A DNA stretch of 64,000 nucleotides from Eutypa lata. Taxonomy: Eukaryota; Ascomycota; Sordariomycetes; Xylariales; Diatrypaceae. This document shows, one piece after another, positions 47,357 to 58,017 of the stretch; within the stretch, counting starts at the first letter, position 1; each line of letters begins with the position of its first letter. The stretch is taken from the NCBI GenBank assembly GCA_022661535.1, contig JAKULF010000005.1, forward strand, positions 1,116,001 to 1,180,000, written 5' to 3'. Below the pieces are notes generated by a model that had not been told where the DNA came from, searched no databases, and saw only the letters and a program-made list of their open reading frames with translations. Position numbers and translations under genes: made by a program.

Positions 47357-50039
47357 GGAGATTGAGCAAGTTGTACACTATGCATTGCATTGGGATGCCG
47401 GAGGGTGCATTATACGAGGAGTGATGGGTTTAGGATGGCTGGCACAACGGCGTCGATGGCGTGACTTTTCGAGATCAGGTTGCTTATAAATGACTTGCAT
47501 AGAGCTGCAAGATATACCCAGATTGCGATATCAGGAAATTGCATAACCGATAGCGACGGTAGGACTGGACTAGACTAGACTAGACACAAGCAGTCATGAG
47601 TTGTCCGAATGGGATCGTTATCAAGAAGTGAGATGCAGCGGCCCGGTTGCTTCCCGTAGGGATGGTTGCAGCGACCTGTGATTCGGCGGAGATCTGCCGC
47701 GCGCCATGGTGACTTTCAGTCGATGCGAGGGAATATCGGGTGTAATTTATTTTGGTTGTTGCTTATCTGATGCCGTTGTAACCCAAATGCCATGCAATGG
47801 GACCTCGAGCACGTTCCCCGACATCCCCACCGAATAAAATTTTTCTTTCCTTCTTTCGTCGTGGTATTACCGAGCCGTTTCCATGAATCAAAATGTATAG
47901 GTTGCACCAGATTTATAAGATGATAGGTAGGATTTTATGAGAGAATGTTTGTAAATTTTTTTTCCGTCCTTGTTGTTAACTGGTCTACGATCCATCTCGA
48001 TACAATCCTATGTATACTACATCGTACCCATCCTGCCATCGTACCTACATACATAGGTATGTATGTAGCATCTGGTCTTTCCTTGAAAATTGCTGGTGAG
48101 AAGGATTGCTTATGTACTTATTTGCTTGGGTGTTAGTTAAAATAACGTCAGGTCATTTTAAAGAATTCAATACCGCAAGCAGCCAATTATAGAAAGATCA
48201 TATGAAACGTTCTCCTTGGCGCTAGGGTTCCTTATGCCGGGTGGGTGGCGGGTTTTTCGGAACCTGGCGGGTTTCCCTGTTTAGTCTAATCTCCAATGGC
48301 GTGGGTTCGATACGACATCCATGCCACCCCATGCAGAGCTGAGCCGAGAGTTTTTGTTTGCATTAGCCTCTACGAAGGGGATACTAAACCTTTAGAGTGT
48401 CTTGTGCGTGTGTGCGTGTGTGCGTGTGTGTGTGCGTGCTTCTTCTTCTGCTTTGCTGGCACCACAGCATATTAGCAGCACCCTGGTCAGTCTAGATCTC
48501 TCTTCCATCTCACTCTTCATCAACTAAGACTGGGCGAGAGTCTGGTTAGTTTGCTTGGCTGTATTCCGCTTGTCCACCGTCGTATCAGATGAAAGAAGGT
48601 TAACTACGTCTCTTAAGATCAATTGACGAATCTTGTTGGTTACCCTCTGACTGGCTTTCCTTGTGTAAGCAGTACTCAAAAGGCCCCCTTGATTGTTTCC
48701 TAAGATCTCTTATAAAATAACCTTTCTTGGCAATCTCACCCGTAAAAAAATAAAAAAAGAGGCTCAGTAATTCATATGCTGGCAGCCCTGGCAGGTCTCA
48801 TCTCCGATATCAGAAAAGACTTGGCAAAGATAAACAGCGGCTGGCCCTCCTTTTTTTCCTTCTCACTTTTTTTCCCTTTTTTCGAGGCCGCTTACAAAGG
48901 TACATATGTCGTCTCACTCCTGTTTTGTGCTCTATCCTACTACATGAGAAACAAAGAGAAATTGAAGATCAATCCAAAGTCCGTTATTCCAACAAGCTTT
49001 TAAGGTATGTATGCTTACAGGTTCAAACCATTAGGTTAACTAAATTTCTTCAACTACACTGCCCCACCGGATTTCTCCATCAGCAGCAATGTAGAAGGTA
49101 TCAGCCGGATTAGAGGGCGCCCCATATCACGAACTATATCTAAATACTTGCATACATAAAAATTTTAGTAGGGTATCGTTTAGTACATCAGTTGGGAGCT
49201 AACGCAATACTTTTAGTTGCCATCTGGTGGAAAGTTAAAGTGAACGTCCTCGCACTCAAAGTCGGACGAGCCTTAGCTCTACTTCGTACATGCACAATTG
49301 CACATAGAGTGGATTCGGATTCAAGGACGTCTCTCTCCAACCTGCAAGCATAACGACGTCAACACCACCCAAATCACTCATCCATCATCCATCATTTCAT
49401 CGCCAACAACTACCATTGCAAGTGCTGCAAGCAAACACACTTGCGGCTTTTATTATTATCTTTAATTTTTTACCTTTCTTTTTACATGGAGGTAAGTAAG
49501 TAAATAGTAGCACAGCACAACAACAAACAAACCCCCCACAAGCCGTCGCATCAGCTGCATATTCCATGTTCTTCGACTCGGGGTATGCATCACCAGATCC
49601 TCTCAAGTTGGTCTGGATTTGCAGGTGGAGCAAGCACACACTCGCGCCGTTACTTTTACATGCGACGCCATCCTGCAGCTGTCCAACTCGGCAATGCACA
49701 TACAATCTCCCTTCCCATAATCTTGCAACTCGAACTTTTGACCCCTCTGGTTGCCCTTTCTTTCTACAAGCCGTCGGCCTTGTTCTAACGACCTCCTTAT
49801 TATCCCATCATAACCTTCGCTTCCGTCCAATATGACGTTAAATCAAATTAATTGACATTGCTTACAGCATCGAAATTAAGCACCATGTTCGGGTACCATA
49901 TTGCAATCAACCTCCAAACGTCCGAGGTCGGCTTTTCTAAATCCTAACGCTGGCTTTTCGGCTGTTTTCCACCACACTGGCATTGTAGCATAATTTCGCT
50001 ATAAACCTTTAAGGAACCTGCCCTAACGCCTAAATCACC
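47357..50039. other. 2.7-kb intergenic region
   Basis: Contains the 3' region of SSL2, a (GT)n/(GC GT)n tract at 48403-48438 and probably a long leader of the TRK gene. Short frames show no protein-like content. Confidence 0.55.
48403..48438. repeat. (GTGC/GT)n microsatellite
   Basis: Alternating GT dinucleotides with regularly spaced GC interruptions; purine-pyrimidine alternating, so capable of Z-DNA. Confidence 0.8.
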
Positions 50040-52538
50040 ATGAAGGACCCCCGTGAAGTCGCACTGGCTATCTTCCAGTGGATCCGCCCCTCTTTCTTAT
50101 CCCGAGATCCCCATTTCAACTTCATCACTGTTCATTACTTTTGGATAATAGGATGGGCCATCCTAGGATCCATTCTCATATACTCTACTGCCCGCGGTGA
50201 ACTGGCATATATTGATGCGCTATTCTTCGCCACTGGTGCTAATACCCAGGCTGGGCTGAACACCGTCGATACCAACTTGCTCAACTTGTTTGCCCAAATC
50301 ATCATCTATATAATGGCTATGCTATCTTCGCCCATTACTATTCATGGGTTTGTTGTTTTCTTACGTTTATACTGGTTCGAGAAACGCTTTCAACATATAG
50401 TGAAAGAAGCTAGGCACCGCCGTGTTAGCATCAGCAAATCTCGGTCTAAGGCGAAACCAACCGCGGCGGATGTTGAGAAGGGTGTCAATGGCAGGCATAT
50501 CACTGTCATGTACAACACGGCGAAGGCCTCGAGGATGACAAATGATGGCACCTTGTTAGATGGTGAGCTTATGAACGGTACCGTGGAACCAAATCAGACA
50601 CCCAATGAGACTCAGTCAACAGACGACGCCGATCCGAACGGTAGCGATCATCCGGCGCGCCATGGCCCACCTCAAATCAAATTCTCAGATCAAGTAAAGA
50701 GGAGTAATGCGCTAGATGACGACGGCGATGAAAATGTGCCGCTGCCTCAAAGACGGTCTGATGCGGAACATATTGCCATCTTGGAAAGGCAGCGCAAAGG
50801 CAACAAGAGTGTGCTTAGAATCCCTGGCCCCCGCGATGTGGAAAGAGGCGTACGACCAGAGGAGTTTGAGGAAGACGAAGAAACACAAGGTCCGCCACAC
50901 CTAGCCAGAAAGGAGTCAAACACATATTCACTACGAGGAGTAACATCAAATCGTGATCGGCCTCAGACGACGATTACTATCGAAGAGCCACCCCATCCAA
51001 GGAGAGACGAAACAAATATACCGGAAGAAATAGCTGAAGATGTCCAGGCAGCCGCCCATACTGTCTCACCCCTGAAATTCCGCAAGAACAGGGTTCAAGG
51101 AGAAAAGCTTCAAACAGCAGAAACGAGCACATCTACGAACACACATCGCGCAAACCCTCTACAACGTATCAAGACCGCCTTGACGCAGAGTAAAGATCAC
51201 GATCCAATGCCATACCTTAGTTACCAGCCGACAATAGGTCGCAATTCTGCCTTCTTAGGCTTAACTGAAGAGGAAAGAGAAGAACTTGGCGGGATTGAAT
51301 ACCGCTCCTTGAAGACCCTTGCCATAATTCTCCTGGTTTACTTCTGGGGGTATTCGATTTTCGGCATAATCTGCTTCGTGCCGTGGATACTTAACAACAA
51401 CGAATTCTATACCGAGATAATCCAGTCCGCGGGTATAAGTCCAACGTGGTGGGCCTTTTTCACTGCCAACTCAGCCTTCATGGATCTTGGCTTCACCTTG
51501 ACACCGGACAGCATGATCTCGTTCAATTCCGCGATATTTCCGCTCTTAATCATGTCGTTCCTCATCATCCTCGGAAATACGGGCTTTCCGATCATGCTGC
51601 GCTTTATGATATGGTTTTCTTCGTTGTTCGCACCCCGAGGATCCGGCCTGTGGGAGGAACTGAAGTTTCTACTCGATCACCCGAGACGCTGCTTCACACT
51701 CCTCTTCCCTTCCAACGCCAGTTGGTGGCTTTTCTTAGTTCTTGTCCTTCTAAACGGACTGGATCTCTTACTATTCATCATCCTTGACTTAAACTCCGAG
51801 GTTGTTGAGCAACTACCTCTTAATATCCGCTTCCTCGACGGATGGTTTCAAGCTACATCTACCAGGACTGCTGGATTCTCATGCGTCAATCTAGCAAACC
51901 TCCACCCGGCAATCCAAGTTTCGTACATGGTCATGATGTACATCTCCGTCTTCCCGATTGCTATATCTATACGCTCGACGAACGTGTACGAAGAGAAATC
52001 ACTTGGTGTGTATAAGCCGGTCGAAGAGGTCGATGACGAGAACCCGAGCGGAATGGCCTACCTCGGATCCCATTTACGGCGACAGCTTTCTTTCGACTTG
52101 TGGTATGTGTTCATCGGCTTCTTCATCCTCTCCATCAGCGAAGGGTCCCGCCTGGCATCGGGTGACATCTCCATGTTTGCCGTGCTCTTCGAGATCGTGA
52201 GCGCGTACGGAACTGTAGGCCTCAGCCTCGGGTATGCCACCGTCAATACATCTCTGTGCTCGCAGTTTACCGTCGTGGGCAAGCTGGTCATCATTGCTAT
52301 GATGATCCGTGGGCGGCATCGTGGCTTGCCGTATGGCCTTGACCGGGCCGTTCTCTTACCGAGTGAACATCTCAACCGTAAGGAAGCTGAAGAGGCCGAG
52401 CTAAGATTGCAGCGACGCGACTCCGCCGTGACCACTGGCCGCGCCGCTAGCTTAGCCCGCGGTCGTAGTCATAGCGTCGATAGGAGACATGTTCTGACGA
52501 ACTTATTACACCCTGGTCCTGTCGTGAGTAATCCCTAG
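50040..52538 (+). CDS. TRK1: High-affinity potassium transporter, TRK family
   Basis: Intronless, 832 residues. The MPM (membrane-pore-membrane) repeats are visible: first pore TGANTQAGLNT from residue 65, second AFFTANSAFMDLGFTLTPDSM, third QATSTRTAGFSCVNL, and fourth SAYGTVGLSLGYATVNTSLCSQFTVVGKLVIIAMMIRGRHRGLPYGLDRAVLLP, the strongly conserved TRK C-terminal block. A large hydrophilic loop (about residues 125-410) separates the first and second units, as in fungal Trk1, and contains many charged and phosphorylatable stretches. The protein takes up K+ across the plasma membrane, driven by membrane potential. The product ends shortly after the RGRSHSVDRRH segment at TAG. Gene symbol follows the yeast name; paralogue assignment (Trk1 or Trk2) is not possible from one copy. 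Confidence 0.94.
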   Translation: MKDPREVALAIFQWIRPSFLSRDPHFNFITVHYFWIIGWAILGSILIYSTARGELAYIDALFFATGANTQAGLNTVDTNLLNLFAQIIIYIMAMLSSPITIHGFVVFLRLYWFEKRFQHIVKEARHRRVSISKSRSKAKPTAADVEKGVNGRHITVMYNTAKASRMTNDGTLLDGELMNGTVEPNQTPNETQSTDDADPNGSDHPARHGPPQIKFSDQVKRSNALDDDGDENVPLPQRRSDAEHIAILERQRKGNKSVLRIPGPRDVERGVRPEEFEEDEETQGPPHLARKESNTYSLRGVTSNRDRPQTTITIEEPPHPRRDETNIPEEIAEDVQAAAHTVSPLKFRKNRVQGEKLQTAETSTSTNTHRANPLQRIKTALTQSKDHDPMPYLSYQPTIGRNSAFLGLTEEEREELGGIEYRSLKTLAIILLVYFWGYSIFGIICFVPWILNNNEFYTEIIQSAGISPTWWAFFTANSAFMDLGFTLTPDSMISFNSAIFPLLIMSFLIILGNTGFPIMLRFMIWFSSLFAPRGSGLWEELKFLLDHPRRCFTLLFPSNASWWLFLVLVLLNGLDLLLFIILDLNSEVVEQLPLNIRFLDGWFQATSTRTAGFSCVNLANLHPAIQVSYMVMMYISVFPIAISIRSTNVYEEKSLGVYKPVEEVDDENPSGMAYLGSHLRRQLSFDLWYVFIGFFILSISEGSRLASGDISMFAVLFEIVSAYGTVGLSLGYATVNTSLCSQFTVVGKLVIIAMMIRGRHRGLPYGLDRAVLLPSEHLNRKEAEEAELRLQRRDSAVTTGRAASLARGRSHSVDRRHVLTNLLHPGPVVSNP

Positions 52539-54533
52539 CTAGATTTATTTGCAATCCTTTTTCAGAGCGTCTTGAGATCTCTTTCCCTTGTATAGGGCAG
52601 TACTTCACAGCAACCAAGCATTTCAAACCAAGCCATCAATATATGATAGGAGAACTTGCTTGCTGACTTAAGATGGTGTAGTTTCCTGTTTCTATGGCGA
52701 AATCGGGAGCGAAGTCCGAACATACCCTCAATCTTGGATACTCGGAAACCTTGAAGAAATACAAGACAAACCAGGAAGAGGAAGAGGAAGCTAATCAGAT
52801 TCACCTCTCCACACCGCCCAGGCCCCAGCGGAGGGCAACAACACAGCCGGTCTACGAGCACTAGAAGCGACCATTCGCAGCTGAACCAGCCAGCACACGT
52901 TCGGATGGCGGGTTGCCAACGCCATTTGGGAGAGATAAACGGCGGGTGTCTGTCTCGCTGAACGAGCGCTTCTGCAGATCCCTTCTTTATAAGGAAGGAT
53001 TCCCCCCTGAGCCATCGGTATGGCATGGCATGGCATGGCTGTAACGAAACAATATAATAGAAATACAGATAGAGACGGAAGGCTCACGCTTTGGGATAGA
53101 AACACCATCATCAACTAGGATTTGATTATGATTAGAAAGGGCGAGCCGGCGCTTTGTCTGGGTTCTTTTTTTCTTTCTCCTTCGGGATGGATGGAGGGAT
53201 GATGGAGGCGCAAATATATACATGGGCCTTTTTGGCTCTATGGCTGCGGTCTAGAGTGGGTGGGAAGGGAGGAGGTAACGGCGTTACTCGTATATACTTG
53301 TTTTTTCTTCTCGGGTTTGCCTTTTTTTCTCCCTCTATCCCACGTGCGATTGTCCTGGTCTATGTAACAGAGTTAGATTTTAGGATAGGAGTTTCCGTGT
53401 GCGCACACATAAAGGCGGGGCCTGGGTTCTTGGTTGGACATTGTTGGGTATCGTTTTTGCGAATACAGACAGATGTGTTCTATATCTTGGTTTTTTTTTT
53501 TTATATTTAAATTAAATCCATGGTGAAGGGGGGGTTCTTTCGCTCCCTGTATGAATACATACATGCATAGATGGTGCCGGCGTTGGTGTGCTCTCCTCTC
53601 TCTCCCTCTCTGGCTTTTCTTCCTCGTTCTGCATACAGGATAGATAGGTGGTAGCTAGTAACGTGTTTAGAATGTGGTGCGCATTACAATGATGCGTTGT
53701 AAGGGTTTTTGTATATGGATGTCAATCACCCTTTTTGTTGTGAAATGAAGGGCTCGGAATAGATACTTACTTAGGGAGTGAGGCACTTAGCTAGTTAGTT
53801 GGATTGGAATACTTACTAGCTAACTGGCTATCTTCAGATGAGTATTGGTATATCCTCTACTTTACGGGGATGTCGTTTCGGTCAATTCCTACAACAGGGC
53901 TGTATTCTTTATTGGTTCCAAAGCCCATAGCTTAAACTAAATAGCTATCTCCATTCTTGTATTGATTGTAATTATCAAGTATCCCTTCTCCTGCAGCCAG
54001 GGGTGAAAATGGTTCGAACCGCTTTCATATGACGACGATGATGATGGTGGTGGTACTGGGCTAGCAAAGAGTCTGTGTCAACTTTTGATCCTGTTCAGTT
54101 CGTGTCTGGCGGTCTACATCAATCTACTAAGGAGAAGGGCCAAGTAGACGGAATAGATGATGGTTTAGTGAAGTGTAGAACCAGCTATTACAGCGGGTTT
54201 TCACGTCCATTGCATACGAACAAGTTTCTTTGCATGACACTCTGGATAATGGCAATTACATGGTGTCAGGATTTAGCATAGCAACCCATCATCCTCAGCC
54301 TAATAAGCGGCAAGGCGAAATTCATCTCCTCATCCCTCTCTCCCTGTCCACCCCTATCTTGGGGGTTATATGGTTGAAGCAAGATGTGAATGATGCCCCA
54401 GGTAGGCTGTGACACGTGAAGGGAGATTGGCTGGTTTTGATTGATACCTTACTTAGGTGGGTAGTAGGTAGGTAGTAGATACGAGGGTTCAAGTGAAGGA
54501 AGGGGTGACGAAAACCAGGTTAATTAAATGAAT

Positions 54534-54641
54534 TAAAAAAAAAAAAACCTGCAAAAAAATCGCTGCGGTGCGCGACCGAAAAACCACAACCGTTTTTCTG
54601 GCGACTAATGGCCTAACCACTGCACCACTTGGCCCGGACAC
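54534..54641 (-). ncRNA. tRNA-like Pol III unit (tRNA relic or SINE head)
   Basis: On the minus strand the sequence GTGGTGCAGTGGTTAGGC resembles a Pol III A box, a B-box-like GGTCGCGCACC follows about 45 bases later, and the unit ends in long T runs that would terminate Pol III. A GAAAAAC/GTTTTTC stem lies between. It does not fold as a normal tRNA: no matching acceptor stem and a poor T arm. It shares the 11-base string CGCTGCGGTGC with the hAT-like element at 61.6 kb. I read it as a tRNA-derived repeat or decayed tRNA. Confidence 0.35.
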
Positions 54642-54724
54642 AGTCCAGTAACAATGGAAGGGGAACGTCGAAAGGGTAATCACTTAATCTTACTTATCTG
54701 CTTGCTTTATCCTCTGGGTAAGTT

Positions 54725-54749
54725 GGTAGGTAGGTAGGTAGGTAGGTAC
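54725..54749. repeat. (GGTA)n microsatellite
   Basis: Six tandem GGTA units; the same unit is scattered in short runs over the whole window. Confidence 0.9.
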
Positions 54750-55037
54750 CTGTGTAAATCTTGGACTAGAACTCATTTGGCTTTTTTCTTTCTCTTTCCT
54801 CTTCATATCGTTATAGTACATGACTGGGATTATACACACATACCAGTAGTCTCCCTATGTATAGCATCGTCTTTTTTTTAAAACCAGGTTCGATGCTATG
54901 ATAACCTTTCCCCGCAAGCATACCTACACGACAGCTCAATGGGCCGACCGTTTCTCCTTTCCACACCACACCCCTCCTGCCTCCCTCCCTCTAATCTCAC
55001 TCACCCACCCAGCCACCCACTACCCCAACCAACCAAT

Positions 55038-55895
55038 CTACCGCCTACCAGCCCTCTTCCCAGGCCGTCCCGTGTTCGCGCCGGCCTTCGCCTTCGAGCT
55101 AAACACGTTCCTGGTCCTCCGCCACGCCTCGACCAGGTGGTCCACATTGCCCATATCGTGCTTCGGCTGGCGCATGTACGTGAGCCGGGCGCGCCTCGCG
55201 CGCTTCGGCCGCCGCCAGATGACCTCGATGCCCAGCACGCCGGGGCTGTAGACCTTGAACCACATCTCGACGCCGACCTTGGTCAGGTGGTTCCGCAGCA
55301 GGATCGCCGTGTCGACGCCCGCCCGCCGGATCGAGAGGCACACCCCCGCGAACGACGGCTCCCCGCCCCCGCCCCGCGTCGTCGTCACCTGGAGCACGTC
55401 GCCCGGCTTCGCCGCGTCCGGGTTCTTCTTCGAGAACAGCGCCGTCCGCGCCCCCGTCGGGTCGAGCCGCCGGATCTGCTGCGCGTGGTACGAGACTAGG
55501 GGCGACGGGTGCGTCGCTCGGATCGACGGCGGTGGCGTGTACACTGCGAAGGCGGTGCGGATTGGCTTGGCTGGGTTGTTCTTCGTCTTGATGGCGTCTG
55601 TGGGCCCGAGGTAGATTTGTTAGTTATATTTAGTGATAAGTGACATCACCTATGTATATGTATATATATCTCGATGACGGGCGTCGGAGATTGAATAAAA
55701 CATACGGAATCTTGAAATTGGAGGAGGGACGGGCGTCATTGCCGCTGCCGCTGCTTCGGTAGGAGGTTCTGTCGGCGTGGTCTCGGTCGCCATTGATCGT
55801 AATAGGAACTGCTGCTTCTGCTGCCGGCTCCGTCTGAGGAGGGCCTTCCAGCTAGCCGCTACTGTAGGCCGCCGGGCGGATTGTGTGATGAGCAT
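55038..55895 (-). CDS. IMG1: Mitochondrial large-subunit ribosomal protein bL19m
   Basis: Two exons: 55895-55706 and 55597-55038, giving 249 residues. The N-terminus MLITQSARRPTVAASWKALLRRSRQQKQQFLLRS is a typical mitochondrial presequence: no acidic residues, many Arg and Ser. The core DVLQVT, FAGVCLSIRRAGVDTAILLRNHLTKVGVEMWFKVYSPGVLGIEVI is the bL19 family, followed by the fungal tail WRRPKRARRARLTYMRQPKHDMGNVDHLVEAWRRTRNVF. The protein sits at the subunit interface of the mitochondrial ribosome. An Ala-rich stretch (EAAAAAM) lies just after the leader. Transcribed away from the neighbouring mitochondrial gene at 56316. The yeast counterpart is Img1. Confidence 0.9.
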
Positions 55896-56315
55896 CGTGG
55901 TTATGGTTCTGGTTTGTGACTGTGGCTGCTGCCCGGGTTTCTTCCTCCCTTCAACGTCAGCCTTTTCCTTCCTTCACTGAACGAAGCTCGAAATTCTTTG
56001 AAAGGCCCGCCTTAATTGGGTGAAGGTCGGGCGGGTGGACCCTGCACACGGGAATCTTAAGATAGGTTAGGTAGTTAGCGGGTACAAGGGTACTTCGGAA
56101 GGAAAGATAATGCGGGTCTTATCTTGGCGGGGCGTCCACCCTGCCATGGCGGTCCACTTTATTATTCCGGGGTCTCAATTGAATTGTGAATTTTTGGATA
56201 TGGGAATTCGAGGTCACGAGAAGCTCGATCTAAGGTACCGGAACTGGGATATTATTCTATAGGCGATGCACACAACAGCTTATTGGGCTGAGTGAGACGT
56301 CTTGAAAACCCAAAG
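55896..56315. promoter_or_regulatory. Shared divergent promoter of two mitochondrial genes
   Basis: A 420-bp spacer between the start codons of the bL19m gene and the mitochondrial helical-protein gene, which point away from each other. Both products have mitochondrial leaders, so a shared bidirectional promoter is plausible. No specific factor site could be named. Confidence 0.4.
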
Positions 56316-57629
56316 ATGTTTAGGAAATCGGTGTCAGGCGCCTTCAGCTCAGGCAATGGCGCATTAGAGACGACTACGAGGAGGATAGCCGGCCAGCGCA
56401 CCTTCACATCCACAGCATCAAGACATGGTATGTCAATTACCTATTATATATGATCATACATGAGCAATGTGTGGGATGCTAGAGGGGATTCTTTCTACAG
56501 ACTCATATACTAACATATGTATATGATCTTCTGCTCTCCAGCTTCACAAATAACCCACTTCACACCCACATCCTCCAAGGCCCTCGACGAGCTCCTCAAC
56601 ACCATCCGGCACAAGATCATCCTGCCGTCGTACCTGCCGCTCGCCCAGCGCAAGATCATCCACTCGCCCAAGTACGAGAAGAAGCTGCAGTCGGACCCCA
56701 TCATCATCGAGATCGACGGCGAGGTGCTCAAGTTCCGCCACACGAACCCGCTCAAGGGCGGCATCCCGCAGACCCGCCGGTCCGTCATCCGCGCCGTCGA
56801 GCAGTTCGCGGCCCCGGAGGACTTCGCCAACCTGAAGCCCCTGCTCGAGGGCATCCACTACACCAACTACAAGTTCGACGCCTCCTTCCACACCAAGATC
56901 CTGCGCGTCTGCGGCGTCCGGGGCCGCATCTACCACGTGCTCCAGTGCGCCCGCGCCGCCCGCACCACGGGGCTCCGCCTCGACTCGAGCGAGAAGGCCA
57001 ACGAGGCCCTGCACTTCGTCCAGCTGAAGGCCGTCGACGCCGGCTTCGATCCCACCGAGACCGCCCGCGCCCTCCGCTGGGCCGAGATCGTCGTCGCCAT
57101 GCTCGCCGACGAGCAGCACCGCCCCCACCGCCGCCCCGTCGAGGGCGAGCTGCCCCTCGACCGCGACCCGCAGGTCCTGCTCGCGAGGCTGCACCTCGCC
57201 GCCTCGCTGGCCCAGAACCCCTTCACCCCGCAGCCGGAGGAGGGCGTGTCCAACAACCTCACCATCGAGGAGGTGGTTGGGAAGGTGAACGACTACGCGG
57301 CCGACATCGTGAGGCTGTGGCCCGAGGGCCGCCGGCTGCGCGAGATCCAGCCATTACAGCTGTACCAGGACGAAAATAAGATGGGCTACCTGTCGGAGCC
57401 CAACAAGTTTGTCGCTCTCGCCGCGCCGCTGCTGCACGGCCTCGATGCCGCCATTGATGTCGTCGGCGGCGTTGGCGATAAGCCCCAGCTCGCCGATCAG
57501 CTCCGCGCCCGGAGAGATACGCTTGATGCTGAGATTCAGGAGGCGCGGGCGGGGCTCAGCGGGGAGGAGACGCCTAGGAGAGGCGAGGCCATATATCAGA
57601 AGTTGTACGGTCAACAACAGGAGGCATAG
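56316..57629 (+). CDS. Conserved helical protein, probably mitochondrial
   Basis: Two exons: 56316-56427 and 56542-57629, joined across a GTATGT...CCAG intron; 399 residues. The exon-1 product MFRKSVSGAFSSGNGALETTTRRIAGQRTFTSTASRHA is a typical mitochondrial presequence. The rest is almost wholly alpha-helical: LDELLNTIRHKIILPSYLPLAQRKIIHSPKYEKKLQSDPIIIEIDGEVLKFRHTNPLKG, then helix pairs (DASFHTKILRVCGVRGRIYHVLQCARAARTTGLRLDSSEKANEALHFVQLKAVDAGF) spaced like TPR/PPR repeats. I do not recognise the exact family. Its helical solenoid form, leader and divergent pairing with bL19m suggest a role in mitochondrial translation or ribosome assembly, which is inference. GC-rich third codon positions, as in the next gene. 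Confidence 0.78.
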
Positions 57630-58017
57630 ATATGGGGGGAAATATAGCCGTATGATATGATATGGTATAGTGTGGTATGAAATGAAATGAAAAGAAGAAA
57701 AAGGCGGAACGTATCACGAGGTCTACGACTATACAAAATAGACAAGACATGCTGCTACCTATGCTAGTAGATAGAATATGCTGCTGCTGTTGTTATTGTA
57801 ATACCACCAGGCCAATGTACATTCAATCAACATATATACAAATTCCCCTTGATGCAACGTCTATCTACCCACCTATTGCAATGCGCAGACTTCACTCCTT
57901 TGTCTTGTCGTTCTATATTTACTAGTTGAAGCGCTTAACAGTAAATGCAAAGCACATGTATTTCTTTTCTCTTTTTTTAATTTTATATCCCGCGTCCTTA
58001 CTCACTCACTCACTCAC

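Larger units (their letters stand above)
52539..55037. other. 2.5-kb intergenic region
   Basis: No supportable protein gene. Contains GGCAT repeats near 53021-53036, a tRNA-like unit at 54534-54641 and a (GGTA)n tract at 54725-54749. Frames at 52562-53110 look random in composition. Confidence 0.55.

Noticed and set aside
48310..48320. GGGTTCGATAC resembling a B box
   Set aside because: No cloverleaf or A box upstream at normal spacing.
54011..54020. GGTTCGAACC resembling a tRNA B box
   Set aside because: It is a self-complementary decamer with no A box at the right distance on either strand.
56544..57194. 216-codon minus-strand frame opposite the helical mitochondrial gene
   Set aside because: Antisense shadow, Gly/Ala/Val/Leu-biased; the plus strand has the leader and the ordered protein.
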